64,000 nucleotides of DNA, taken from positions 30,354,391 through 30,418,390 of the forward strand of contig CM032126.1 in the NCBI GenBank assembly GCA_018894105.1. The letters are read 5' to 3'. The position numbers and the translations under genes are program-made. Origin of the DNA: Jacaranda mimosifolia (Eukaryota; Streptophyta; Magnoliopsida; Lamiales; Bignoniaceae). This document shows, piece after piece, positions 1 to 9,801 of this stretch; within the stretch, counting starts at the first letter, position 1; each line of letters begins with the position of its first letter. The notes beneath the pieces were generated by a model that was not told the origin of the DNA, did no database searches, and saw only the letters and a program-made list of their open reading frames with translations.

Positions 1-346
1 TATATAGTGACTAAGGATGATGAGCAATAGCAAGCAAGTAGATCTTTATATCCTTAGAACTAAATTTAAGCATACTTTATTATTAATTTATTTGAAAAAA
101 TTTGAATTTTTTTATTTATATTTTTTAATATAGCAATTTAACTTTAAATATAATTATAACTAGCATTTGCCCAGTGGCGATGCTCCGAAAATGATTTTAA
201 TATTGAAATTATTTTAAAATAATCTTAATATTGATTATATAATTTTGAAATAAAATAAATAATTTTAATATTGAATATATAATTTTAAAATAATTTTATT
301 TCAATATTAAAATTATTTTTGATGTACCGCACCGGGTAGATGCTAG
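1..346 (+). repeat. Helitron-like dispersed repeat, copy 1
   Basis: This stretch is repeated in the same orientation at about 1597-1898. Both copies share an ACTAAGGATGATG start region, a CCTTAGAAC block, a TTTATTTGAAAAAAT block and a terminal fold-back. The copy ends in TGCTAG followed by T, preceded by a decayed GTACCGCACCGGG stem. CTAG preceded by a short hairpin is how plant Helitrons end. The left edge of the window may truncate the copy. No coding capacity is visible. Confidence 0.55.
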
Positions 347-712
347 TATTAATATATAGTGATCTAGATATAGATTAGTTATTAAAGATAAGAGAAAAAT
401 TATGAAAAACTCATCGAATTATAAAGTTAGAATGATCAAGAAATTATTTATATATTGAGAGTAGAGATAAAAAAAGGTTTTGTAGATAGAATGCAATAGT
501 ATTATCGTATTAGAGATAAATAAGAAATGATTTGTTCCAATCAAAATATAATTTTAAAAATCCATATATCTTTAAATGGAAGAAATACTACCAAATTAAT
601 AACCAATAACTAATAAAAAAATTTAATTAAAAAAATCTAAATTTTGAGCTTAAATTGCACTAATGCAGGTCCTGCACCGTTGTGCTATGCATATTATTAT
701 ATATAGCATAGT
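160..712 (-). mobile_element. Non-autonomous Helitron-like element (inverted copy)
   Basis: Read on the minus strand, this segment matches the 606-bp element at 34580-35185 block for block. Shared blocks are the 5' ATAGCACAA, TTAGTTATTGG, the GATTTGTTCCAATCA area, and ATATTGAGA followed by AGATAAGAGAAAAATTATGA. It ends in TTTTCGGAGCATCG...ATGCTAG at 160-163. The expected 5' TC is changed to AC near 711. It overlaps copy 1 because 160-346 is itself a fold-back bearing a Helitron-type end on each strand. No ORF of note. Confidence 0.5.
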
Positions 713-1590
713 TTTGTGCTTATCTAATAACAATTTTAATTCTAATTGTGCAATTTTTACGAAATGTCAAATTCTTAGAATTTTGATTATTTTATTCAAT
801 TAAAATTTTTTATTAGTTGTTAATTATTATCTCTAACCAATATGATTGTATCTTATCTTTTTTTTTTTAATTCGAAATTCAAAACGTATTTGATAACATT
901 TATCTGGTAGAGGATTTAATATTATCTATATGATATTGTATATATTGATGAAATAATATCAAAGATATATAGATGTATTAAAACTCTTACACTTTATATA
1001 CCTATATATAATTTAAAAAATAAAAAATACGTTCAAGTCTCAAATAACTCTCATAAAATCTTCCCATTCACATCTTGAAGAAAAGAAATTACAAAGTATC
1101 TCCATAAGAATTTTTCTACGTAAGTTAAAAAAAGATATTGCTATTTAGTTATATTCTTCCCTTGATTTTGTTGATGATGTTTTAATTGTATGTTTTATTC
1201 CTTATATGAAATTGATTAACTTTAGGTGTTGATGTAATTCATATGCAGGATAAAGGGAATACTATGAGAATAATAATAAAAAAATTAAATATTTGTTCTT
1301 GGTTTATATCAGAATCACAAGGTTTGTTCCTTTTTTATTATTTAAAGATATTATCTTTTGACATATTTGATAATATTTGTGGAATAGACAATTTAATCAA
1401 TCATAATAATATTTTTTTTATTAATTAAACATCATATTCAGTGATGTTTGTTCACTCTATGATTATTCACTTTATTATAATAATAAAAAATAATTTTATT
1501 TAAATATTAATATATGTAAATAAGTGGGGAATTGTTTGTATATATCAATGAAACTTGGTAATTCTAATAAAATTTTGATAAAGATATTTA
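713..1590. other. AT-rich intergenic DNA with a partial Helitron-like copy
   Basis: About 713-850 resembles the 5' part of the same Helitron-like family in plus orientation (TTCTTAGAATTTTGA and TTATTAGTTGTTAA blocks), so it faces the minus-strand copy head to head. The rest is AT-rich DNA without a convincing gene. A 61-codon ORF at 1243-1428 has AT-rich composition typical of chance. Confidence 0.4.
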
Positions 1591-1596
1591 CATGAG

Positions 1597-1898
1597 CATA
1601 TAGTTACTAAGGATGATGGGCAATGGCAAGTAGCATTTTTTCATCCTTAGAACAAATTTTAAGTATACTTCATTTTAATTTATTTGAAAAAATAAGAATT
1701 ATTTTATTTATATTTTATATCAATTTAATTTTAAATATAAATAATTACTTTAATTAATATTGTAACTAGCATGTGCTTGGATCGATGCACCAAAAATAAT
1801 TTCAATGTTGAAATAAAATTATTTCAAAATTATATATTCAATATTATTATTTCAATAATGAAATTATTTTCGGTGCATCGCACCGGATACATGCTAGT
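1597..1898 (+). repeat. Helitron-like dispersed repeat, copy 2, with intact 3' hairpin
   Basis: Second copy of the repeat at 1-346. It ends with CGGTGCATCGCACCG (1872-1886, a 6-bp stem with 3-nt loop), eight further bases and CTAG at 1895-1898, then T. This is the canonical Helitron 3' architecture. The segment 1766-1898 is a fold-back: its left end, read on the minus strand, also ends in GTGCATCGATCC...CATGCTAG. Confidence 0.6.
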
Positions 1899-2052
1899 AT
1901 ATAATAATATAGATACAACATCAATAAGTCCCTTTTTTTTATAATAAAAACATAATATTATGCTTTAATTATTATAAATAACAAAATTTCTTAGTCACAA
2001 TATAATTAATAAAATTACAAACTCATAATTAAGCTCTCAAATACTTATATTT
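1899..2052. other. AT-rich spacer
   Basis: Short AT-rich stretch between the Helitron-like repeat and the 97-bp tandem repeat. Nothing recognisable. Confidence 0.5.
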
Positions 2053-2347
2053 CAACTCGAGTTTAAACTATTAAAATATTTAAATTTGATAAGCCTGAAC
2101 TCACAATTGAACCCAAATTTATTAGAGCTAGTACTTTGTTCAAAACATTCAACTCTTGTTTGGCTTATTAAAACTTTCAAATTTGATAAGCCTAAACTCA
2201 AACTTAAATTCAATCTTATTTTAGCTATAGCACTTGTTCAAAACATTCAACTCGAGTTTGACTTATTAAAAGATGGAAATTTGATAAATCTAAACTCAAA
2301 TTCGAATTCAAACTTATTTCCAACCAAAACACCTTGTTCAAAAACAA
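2053..2347. repeat. Three-copy tandem repeat, period about 97 bp
   Basis: CAACTCGAG or CAACTCTTG recurs at 2053, 2150 and 2248. Each is followed by an AAATTTGATAAGCCTAAACTC block and ends in TTGTTCAAAACATT. A partial fourth start lies near 2348. The repeat makes overlapping ORFs rich in Asn, Leu and Lys, which I do not treat as genes. Confidence 0.75.
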
Positions 2348-2654
2348 TCAACTCATTTACTCTTACCATACACGTACCATAATCTATCTTAGAACTCATG
2401 CTCATATCTTGAAACTTCTCAAAACAGCAAAATTTAGACCTAGTTGTAGTTGTGGATGCCAAGGTTGGTGATACTAGTGGAGTCCCAGGGGTAAAGAATT
2501 TTGAAGTGGGAGGGAAAACCTTTTTTTCCATTATTATATGGCCTATGGGGAAGTAGTTGTTTGTGGGAATGGATAAGATATTGTGGATGAAAAAACTTGG
2601 GCATGCAGTGGAGAGATTGCTGGACTCCTCAATATGAGATTGAGATGTTGCCAA
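2348..2654 (-). CDS. Hypothetical ORF, unrecognised
   Basis: A minus-strand reading frame starts with ATG at 2654 and runs through unique, less AT-rich sequence before entering the 97-bp repeat, where it ends at 2247. The unique part encodes about 100 residues rich in Ser, Thr and Pro, with a CCFEKF patch. I recognise no domain, signal peptide or membrane segment. Its tail consists of repeat sequence, so it may be a chance frame or the 3' remnant of a broken gene. Confidence 0.2.
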
Positions 2655-2882
2655 CGCAGCATGATTATTAAAATTTTATTTGGTGACAAATTTCATTTAT
2701 ACTTTTTTTTTCTTTTGTGCATGCATTATGTGGAGGAAAAGTATACTAGTGTCTTAACACTGTATCAATCAAGCAACCAAAGGTATATTGACATATTTTT
2801 GGTTGAATTTCACTTTACTCCTCAACTATATATGTGCATAATATTTTATTCCTATATGTCTTATCTTACTATCAATTTATAA

Positions 2883-3245
2883 TGTATCCTTTAATCTTAT
2901 CCATATTTTTAGGATATTTTAAAAATATTGAAAGTATAAGACTTTGTTTGAATTTGTTGATATAAAGCTATTAACTTAAACTAAATCAACTACAGAATGA
3001 TATAGTTGAGTTATACACAAAATTAACAAATTATGTTTATTCTTAATTATAATAAATACTATTAAGTAATTAATGTACTTCTAGAGAAAGCTAAAATTTA
3101 TTTGCAATCAATATGAGTGGCTAGGTAGAGAATAACTTTGATTTATTCAGAATTATAATAGGTTGGTAGATAGAGAATTCATTAGGGAGAAATATAACCC
3201 TTTATGAAAGAATATGATAAAATAATCCCATAATTTGACAGAAAA
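2883..3245. other. AT-rich intergenic DNA
   Basis: No ORF, repeat or motif that I can support. It is the left flank of the TRIM element. Confidence 0.5.
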
Positions 3246-3438
3246 TGTCATGCCTTAGGCTTGCAAGTCCGTTGGACACAACAATTGCTTCTAAACACAT
3301 TGAGTGCATATTGCAATTTAGCTATGATCAACTTGTACAAAAGGGATATCCAATAAATGTATATGAGTTCTTTTGTCAAAACTTATATATGTTAAGTCAT
3401 TTTTTCAGTATTTAGTCCATGTGGGATGGGGCATTACA
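3246..3438 (-). repeat. TRIM 3' LTR
   Basis: Left terminal repeat, 193 bp, TG...CA ends on the plus strand (TGTCATGCC to GGGGCATTACA). It pairs with 3660-3852. Confidence 0.8.
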
Positions 3439-3645
3439 ATCACCCATCTTTCAGAATGTGATGTTAGCATGACATAGATCTAATATCAATCACCAAGCAT
3501 TGGAATTTAAGAAGTGGCTCTTACAGGATCAAGAGGTGGCTCCTGCATGTGTAGCATTTTATCTTGCAGGTTCAAGAGGTGGCTCCTACACACGTAGCGC
3601 TTTGCCCTGTATAATACTTAGCTCCCAATATTTCCATTGGTGATG

Positions 3646-3657
3646 GCTCTGATACCA
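3646..3657 (-). other. Primer-binding site, initiator-Met tRNA type
   Basis: The minus strand reads TGGTATCAGAGC. It lies 2 nt inside the right LTR and primes minus-strand DNA synthesis in many plant LTR retroelements. Confidence 0.85.
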
Positions 3658-3659
3658 TT

Positions 3660-3852
3660 TGTCACGCCCTAAGCTCCCAAGTCCGTTAGACGTGAGAATT
3701 GCCTCCAAATTAGCCTACCGAGTGCATTCTAAAATTGCACTATGGTCAACTTGCTTAAAATGATATCTAATTGATGCATATGAGTTCATTGGCCAAAACT
3801 TATATGATAGCCATTTTTTCAATATTTAGTCAATGTAGGATATGATATTATA
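3660..3852 (-). repeat. TRIM 5' LTR
   Basis: Right terminal repeat starting TGTCACGCCCTAAGC. Its far end has decayed to GATATGATATTATA where the left LTR has GATGGGGCATTACA. Confidence 0.75.
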
Positions 3853-3935
3853 TAAAAGATTCTTCGTCACAAAAGCGACTCAGAATCATTAGATTGATGC
3901 AACTATTTACTAAAAATATGAATTTATGCAAAGTT

Positions 3936-4040
3936 AAACAATCATGTGCGAATGAGTTGATGCATACCTATCTAATGGTTAATTGACCCAACAATATCAC
4001 CTCACATTTATATGCATCAACTTATTCGCGCATGATCTTT
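3936..4040. repeat. Inverted repeat with ~31-bp arms
   Basis: The left arm 3936-3966 (core GAGTTGATGCATA) is the reverse complement, with a few mismatches, of 4011-4040 (core TATGCATCAACTTATTC). The spacer is about 44 bp, so the transcript would fold into a hairpin. It may be a MITE remnant; no target duplication was identified. Confidence 0.65.
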
Positions 4041-5213
4041 TAGAAAAATATGAATTGATGTTTATGCTAAAAAATTAAAAAAGTTCATAAACAATGACAT
4101 TCTCATTTTCAAATCTAAGATTATTTTTTATATTATATTATATTATATATATTCTTTTCTTAATTTTTAAATTATGGTTTCATTTACATGAGCCTTATGA
4201 TTATTTTAATTAACAACTATTATGATAATTAAATAAATTTAATTCATTTAATAAAACTTGTTTTTCTATCATAATCTAAATATAAATTCAAATATGAAAT
4301 TTGATAGTCGATCTAGTCTAAATTAGTTGATGATACTAATAACTTCAAGCAACCATTTTAAAGTTTCAATATTTCTCTAAATATTTTGCTAAAATGAGTA
4401 AAATTGAACTTGGGGATTCTCCTATTTAGGAATTAACCAATTAAATAAATTAAAAATTAGAAACTATGATTCTACTCATTATTTTAGATCCTTTATTTCA
4501 ATCAATATTTCATTTTTTATTTCAATTAACAAAATCATGTCAAATATAAGGAATTCACAACTATGCATTTTTAAAGAAATATTTATATACTTATATGTAT
4601 CTGCAAAGCAGAATAGAGAATTAATGAAAAACTGTCTTTTTGAATTCTAATTATAGTAAGGCAGAATTTGTCAATAAAACACCACCTTTTTGAATTCTAA
4701 TTATGGTAAAACTGAATTTATAAGCTTTATGATTTTTTATTTTTATTTTTTTTTGGGATGAAGATAACCGTTGTGATTTAAATTAATGGTATACAGAAAA
4801 TCTTATGCTGAGTGGTGAACAAGCAGAGAAAAACATGATATCCCAAGGAAGGGAGTTACATTATATCGTTCGAATTATCAATCAAAGTACTAAAAATTCA
4901 AGGCGTATAAATTCAAACTCCATTAGCTAATATATCACTTCCCTGATCCCTCGACAAACACAAACCACATCTCAGAATGAATACCACTAAAAAGACTGCA
5001 TTAATTATTCAACATCCTCTTTGAATCGACTCCATAGCAACAATCATAAACAGACACAAGGTGCGAAAAACAAGCACATAAATTACATTATTATTACAGG
5101 ATTTCTCCTTTATTGCACAACACACACACGTATTACATAATTGCTTACTATAACGAGCATTTAGTTCATTGTCTATGGACTTAAAATCTCTGCATGGCAG
5201 TCCAGGCCATTCA
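4041..5213. other. AT-rich intergenic DNA
   Basis: No gene seen. A short duplicated block containing TTTTTGAATTCTAATTAT recurs near 4640 and 4688. The right end is the 3' flank of the Gly/Ser-rich gene. Confidence 0.5.
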
Positions 5214-5633
5214 CTAATTGTGGCCCCCTGATCCAGCGCGCGAACCAGCGCGGGACCCTGCAGACGAGCCAGCTTCTGAACCCGCACCACCTGAACCCGA
5301 CCCAGCTCGTGATCCGGCATAGGACCCTGCAGACGAGCCAGCTTCTGAGCCGGCACCTCCACCCCCCGAACCTGATGAACTTGAGCTAGAGCTAGAACTC
5401 GAACTAGAACTTGAGCTAGACCCGCCACCAGAGCCGGATCCTGATCCTGCCCCGGCTCCAGAGCCACTGCCACCACCTCCTAAACCAATTCCAATCCCTG
5501 CACCTACGCCGACTCCAACGCCGCCTCCCAAGTCCAAGCCGAGGTCCTTTCTTGCAACCCGGCTTTCAGACACTGTTGCAACTGCTGATATAACAAGCAA
5601 AGCAATAAGAACATATGACTTCAATTTTGCCAT
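5214..5633 (-). CDS. Secreted Gly/Ser-rich cell-wall-type protein
   Basis: A 139-residue single-exon protein. Residues 1-24 form a classic signal peptide (Lys-containing start, then a LIALLVISAVA hydrophobic core, cleavage near SES/R). A short basic RVARKDLGL stretch follows. The rest is low complexity: GGGVGVGVGAGIG-type glycine runs (about 35-55), alternating Gly/Ser, a 16-residue polyserine tract (about 72-87), then two direct repeats built on GSEAGSSAGS followed by AGSRAGS. Such proteins are generally placed in the plant cell wall or apoplast as structural glycine-rich proteins; that role is inferred from composition. The ATG is the first after a TATA box about 100 bp upstream. The GC-rich coding strand contrasts sharply with its surroundings. 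An overlapping frame (5009-5476) is a shadow of the repeats. Confidence 0.8.
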   Translation of the reverse strand: MAKLKSYVLIALLVISAVATVSESRVARKDLGLDLGGGVGVGVGAGIGIGLGGGGSGSGAGAGSGSGSGGGSSSSSSSSSSSSSSSSGSGGGGAGSEAGSSAGSYAGSRAGSGSGGAGSEAGSSAGSRAGSRAGSGGHN

Positions 5634-5729
5634 AGGTCTTTTAGCCTAATTAATGGTCAAGATATATTTCCTTTTCTCTGCTATGGTTTGGAGTTGTTTG
5701 TGAGCAATGACAACGTTAAAATGCAGGGG

Positions 5730-5737
5730 TATTTATA
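5730..5737 (-). promoter_or_regulatory. TATA box of the Gly/Ser-rich gene
   Basis: The minus strand reads CTATAAATACC about 100 bp before the ATG at 5633. This fits a transcription start near 5700 and a 5'UTR of about 70 nt. Confidence 0.65.
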
Positions 5738-6001
5738 GTTGGAGATCAGGCTAAGGTTGGCATAACGTGAAAATTGCTAAAAATTAAAGAATTCATAAGT
5801 GGGAACAACATTTTGATTCATTATTATTGGGAAAGGGTGAAGTCAGAATGAAGCAAATGGGATGAAAAAGAAAAGCAAAGTAGGCATGCAGTGGAATGTC
5901 TGTTTGGAGTCCGCATGATCATGTGATGGCCGCTAAATCATCAACCCATAATCATGAGATGGTGCCGACCCACATTTCCACTAAGGGAGTGGAGTTTGAT
6001 G

Positions 6002-6040
6002 ATATGTATGTATGTGTGTGTGTATATATATATATATATT
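6002..6040. repeat. TG/TA microsatellite
   Basis: A TATGTATGTGTGTGTG run passes into an alternating TA run. Confidence 0.85.
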
Positions 6041-6258
6041 ATAACACAAATTATAAGTGTACTTATATTACGTGCGATGAAGTGAAAAAGAACATGAAGT
6101 AAGTACCAACGCGGTTTCTATTAATTTAAATTTTGATTGTGAGAAAAAGTTGGGCATGATTCGGTGATGGAAACTTCTGGATTCGAGAATTGGATTTGTG
6201 CACTTTAACAAATTTTTAGGTTTTGAAATTGATTTGAGTTCGGGAATAAATCTCTTTA

Positions 6259-6625
6259 GAGGGTGTTTGTGTGAGTTTATAAGCTTTTTAAAAAATTTTA
6301 TAAAATGTTTAAGAGCTTATAAATTGATAAAAAGTGTTTGGTAAACCTTTTTAAAAAAGAGCTTATAATATCCTAAAATAAGATATTAGGAACTTATAAG
6401 TTTTTTTAAAAAAAAGTAAGGAAACCCTAACTTATTTTTAAGATCTTAACAAGCTCCTTCATTTTTAACCATTTTAATTACAAAATTGTCATTATTAACA
6501 TCTTATAAGTTTCAAATCTTATTTTATCCAAATATTTCAACAACTTATTTTAAAAATAAGATCTAACGTCTTATAAGATATAAGACCTTATAAGATGTTT
6601 TAAATAAGCTTAGCCAAACACCCTC
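6259..6625. mobile_element. Tourist-like MITE (PIF/Harbinger type), 367 bp
   Basis: The ends are perfect 11-bp inverted repeats, GAGGGTGTTTG and CAAACACCCTC, flanked on both sides by TTA (6256-6258 and 6626-6628). A 3-bp TTA duplication with GGGTGTTTG-type ends is the hallmark of Tourist/Harbinger MITEs. Internal sequence is AT-rich with repeated CTTATAAG words and no ORF, so it would depend on a Harbinger transposase in trans. Confidence 0.85.
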
Positions 6626-6628
6626 TTA

Positions 6629-8282
6629 GTTTAGATTTAATTGAGAAACATAGTGGAGGTTCGAAGATCAACAGATCTGGATTGATGAGATATATCTAAA
6701 TTAATTCCATCTTTTGAATATCTTAGAACCACAAGTATGATTAAAATTGCCGAGTTCACCTAATTACAAAAATTCTTAAATGTTCAAAAATTAATGATTG
6801 ATAATGGAAAAAATGTTGAGGTAGTAGTAAATATTCTTAATTATTAATAATGTGTATCTGTAATGTCGAAGAGTAGGGTATTTAATTAATTAGAAGAAAT
6901 TATCATTTTGATAAGCAACACATCTCCAAGCTAATATGATCGATGGTTAAAATCGTTCAAGTATTCGATTGGCTAAGATGAAATAAATTCAAGTAAAAAC
7001 ATATAGATCTTGAAGTATTTGTATCGTTATTGAATTGTACAATGGTATTTATGAATTCCTTCATCAACAACTAGTAGAATTAATAGGACTAAGTATTAGG
7101 CTTTATGTAAAACTAAGCTTAATTAAGAGAGGACCAAATTATGAATTGCTTGAGAATATATTATAAGGGAGGAGTAAATGTATAACAGTGAAGCTAATTT
7201 GCAATATGTATTCATGAAAAAAATTACTTCATATATTATTTGCTCTATTAATTCCATAAACGATGATATATGCAACAATTTTTGAATTTCTTCAAATATA
7301 TACTACGAACCTATTTGGTGATATATATACTTTATTTCAAAGATGACAATTCTTCCATATATCAAGCTATAGATCTTAATTATTTGTTTTTCTTGTTGAT
7401 GCATGCTTACAAATATATTCCATAAACCCATCCTTATTTATTCACTCATTTATTACTTGTAGAAATATGCATTGAACTACATATTCCAAATTTCATTCCA
7501 CACTAAAATATTTCTTGTATCTCATATATATTTGGTTTCAGTGTGCAAATACATTTACAGTTGTGCTTAACATTGTTTCATTTTCAGTTTAACTTAATTC
7601 ACGCCTTAAGACTTTTCTTAGGAAGTGTGGCAAAAGTTTATATTTTTTAAAAAACGCTAACTTTTACAAAAAATACAAAATATAAAAAAAGAATTAGAAA
7701 CAAAAATTGGGAATGTGTGCAAAGCCGTTGTTAAAAAGTAGGAATAATTAAGTAATTATAGAGCGCAGAAGCACAAGTAACACCTAAAAAAAACGTTAAT
7801 GAAACAACTCTAAAATTTGAATCCATGAGTAGTGTTCTTGGTTTGAATTCCATACACTGATATCAGAGTAAAAGATTATGTTCTTCACTGTTTTATGGAA
7901 GAAAAATGTGTTGGTATGCTTCAAAACCAAGCCATTCATGCATGACTCGTTTTGCGTTCTTGAATGAGCAAAAATGAAACTTCTGTGAACTTCAATATGA
8001 AATGCTTTCAAATTTTTATTGTAGTATGGTTCTACGCTGTAGATCATATTTAAATTTTTTTGTAAATTTTGGTTAAGCATATTGGTAGAAATAAATTATT
8101 ATTTTAGGAATGAAGAAACTTTAGAAATGTGTCTTTTTGCATTTTGATATATATGGTTGTAAAGTTTATAAAAAATGCTTTGAAACTATATATCATGCAT
8201 CGAAATTGGCTTAGAATTCAATTTTATATGAAATTTCAAAGATGTGATCAAATTTTTGAAACATAAAAAATTGTGGAGAAGA
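6629..8282. other. AT-rich intergenic DNA
   Basis: No supportable gene. A 94-codon minus frame at 7796-8080 has AT-driven composition and no recognisable domain. Confidence 0.5.
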
Positions 8283-8480
8283 TTAGTAGTGGTCGAAAAC
8301 TTCCCCGTTCTTAGTAAGATACACCACTTTGTCAAACACCACTTTAGAAGTGATCAGGTCAGTGTCCGACTGGCATCCGCATGGCATGTTGCGAGCAGGC
8401 AACACATGTGGTAAGTCCCACTCAAAGGTGGTAAAACTGCAATAAGCTACATCATACGACATGTTAGTGAGGCCTAACAT
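8283..8480 (-). CDS. Unrecognised coding-like fragment
   Basis: A 65-residue minus-strand frame ending in TAA. The sequence is more GC-balanced than its flanks and reads like real coding DNA: a Cys-containing stretch (PCGC) and the C-terminus VVYLTKNGEVFDHY. It has no signal peptide or membrane segment and I cannot assign a family. It may be the last exon of a gene whose upstream exons are lost; the Tat retrotransposon starts 160 bp to the right. Confidence 0.25.
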   Translation of the reverse strand: MLGLTNMSYDVAYCSFTTFEWDLPHVLPARNMPCGCQSDTDLITSKVVFDKVVYLTKNGEVFDHY

Positions 8481-8641
8481 GTGGCTTTGCTATGTTAGTT
8501 TCACATAATTGAGATATCGGGCTTTCTACCGTTAGGTAGGTATCGTACCTAGTTAACGGTTCCGAACCGTCAGATTTAAATAATTCAATTTGTACCATTC
8601 AAGATGTATAATTGAGAGGATGAGTAAAAGATAAATATATA

Positions 8642-9407
8642 TGTTGATGGTGAAGCGGGCACACACTATATTTTTTGACTTGAGAGATGGTTCTGAATCT
8701 ATTATGTGGAGTATCTCAACCTGAAGATGGCGTGGGGTGGAACCTGCAACTAAGTAGCAAACGTCAGGCTAGCCGAGAGGGTCCTCAGCTAAGACCCTCT
8801 GATGGTTAAGTCAGTTTCTAGACGAGATTAAGGAGTAAAATGAGCAGAGTAATAGCTTGATAGAGAATGAATATCTTACCTTTTGGTTGGGAGAAGAGAG
8901 TATTTATAGTATATGCTCATTGGTGAAAAGACGAGAATCGCCTTAACAAGCTTCCAGCGGAATTCCCACTGGTAGGGGTAGTCTTGGTCATTTCAACCAG
9001 AGCCCATGCTTTGCAACTGTTTACTGTACTGACCATTAAGCTCCACGGAGGGAGAGACCGTGCTGCCATTAATGCGGATGCGACAACATTAATGGTGAAG
9101 GTGACATGCCGTCATGGCATTAAATGCGGATGGATGGGTGGTTGAAGTGCATTTAATGTGGCGGATGGGATGATGCAAGCTATCATCATTAGCCACTAAA
9201 CACATGGATTTGCTAATCAGGTCAGCCTATTCGACCTTGATGGTCGAACACTCATTTCAATCTCTTCGGTTGAGTTTGGGCCTGACTCTAAATAAGGCCC
9301 AATGATAGGGGACATTTCCGACCTGAAGGTTGAGACTGGGCCAGTTTGTAACTGGGCCTAATAAGTTTATTGGGTTTTCAAAGCCTTAATGGGTTGATCC
9401 CATATCA
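8642..9407 (-). repeat. Tat element 3' LTR
   Basis: Starts TGTTGATGG and ends GATCCCATATCA on the plus strand. It matches 18296-19060 along its whole length, including GGAACCTGCAAC, the CTTACCTTTTGGTTGGGAG block and the GCATTTAATGTGGCGGATGG block. Confidence 0.92.
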
Positions 9408-9430
9408 TAAGTCTCCCCCACTCCAAAGTC
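9408..9430 (-). other. Polypurine tract of the Tat element
   Basis: The minus strand reads TTTGGAGTGGGGGAGACTTA immediately before the 3' LTR. It primes plus-strand DNA synthesis. Confidence 0.8.
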
Positions 9431-9801
9431 TGGCCTAAAGAAGGTCGGAGTTTGGAGTAGGTTTTTATAAATTTCGACGAGAAAGGTATTGACGGGAGGA
9501 GTGATTTTAAATCTCGATGAGAAAGGCACTGGCGGGAGCCATTATTAGGCGGTTACACGAAGATCGATGCGTGGAAACTGGCGGTTACGTATTTATTAAC
9601 CGATTGTCAGTTAGTTTAGCCGGTTAACATTCCCGGGTGCTTATAAATATGAGGCTTTTACCATTCATTTTTACTTTTACCGCAACGCACTTGAGGTTGA
9701 GCAGAAGAGTTTCAGGTCGAGCTGTTGATGTTTTCTCCTTCCTTACAAGTAAAATTTTCGTATCTTTTTTGCTTTTAGTTTTGTAAATCACTGATCTTTC
9801 A

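Larger units (their letters stand above)
3246..3852 (-). mobile_element. TRIM (terminal-repeat retrotransposon in miniature), complete
   Basis: Two direct repeats of about 193 bp (3246-3438 and 3660-3852) flank 221 bp of non-coding DNA. Both start TGTCA(T/C)GCC. The left copy ends GGGGCATTACA and the right copy has a decayed version, giving TG...CA ends. Next to the right repeat, minus-strand TGGTATCAGAGC (3646-3657) is the complement of the initiator-methionine tRNA 3' end, the usual plant primer site, with a 2-nt gap. That sets the orientation: the right repeat is the 5' LTR. Flanks GAAAA and TAAAA are a plausible 5-bp target duplication with one mismatch. Small size, paired LTRs, iMet site and no coding sequence define a TRIM. 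It has no 5S-rRNA-like domain, so it is not Cassandra. Confidence 0.8.

Noticed and set aside
5009..5476. 155-residue minus frame overlapping the Gly/Ser-rich gene
   Set aside because: Its repeats are the out-of-frame reading of the same GC-rich tandem DNA. The other frame has a signal peptide, a good start and an upstream TATA box.
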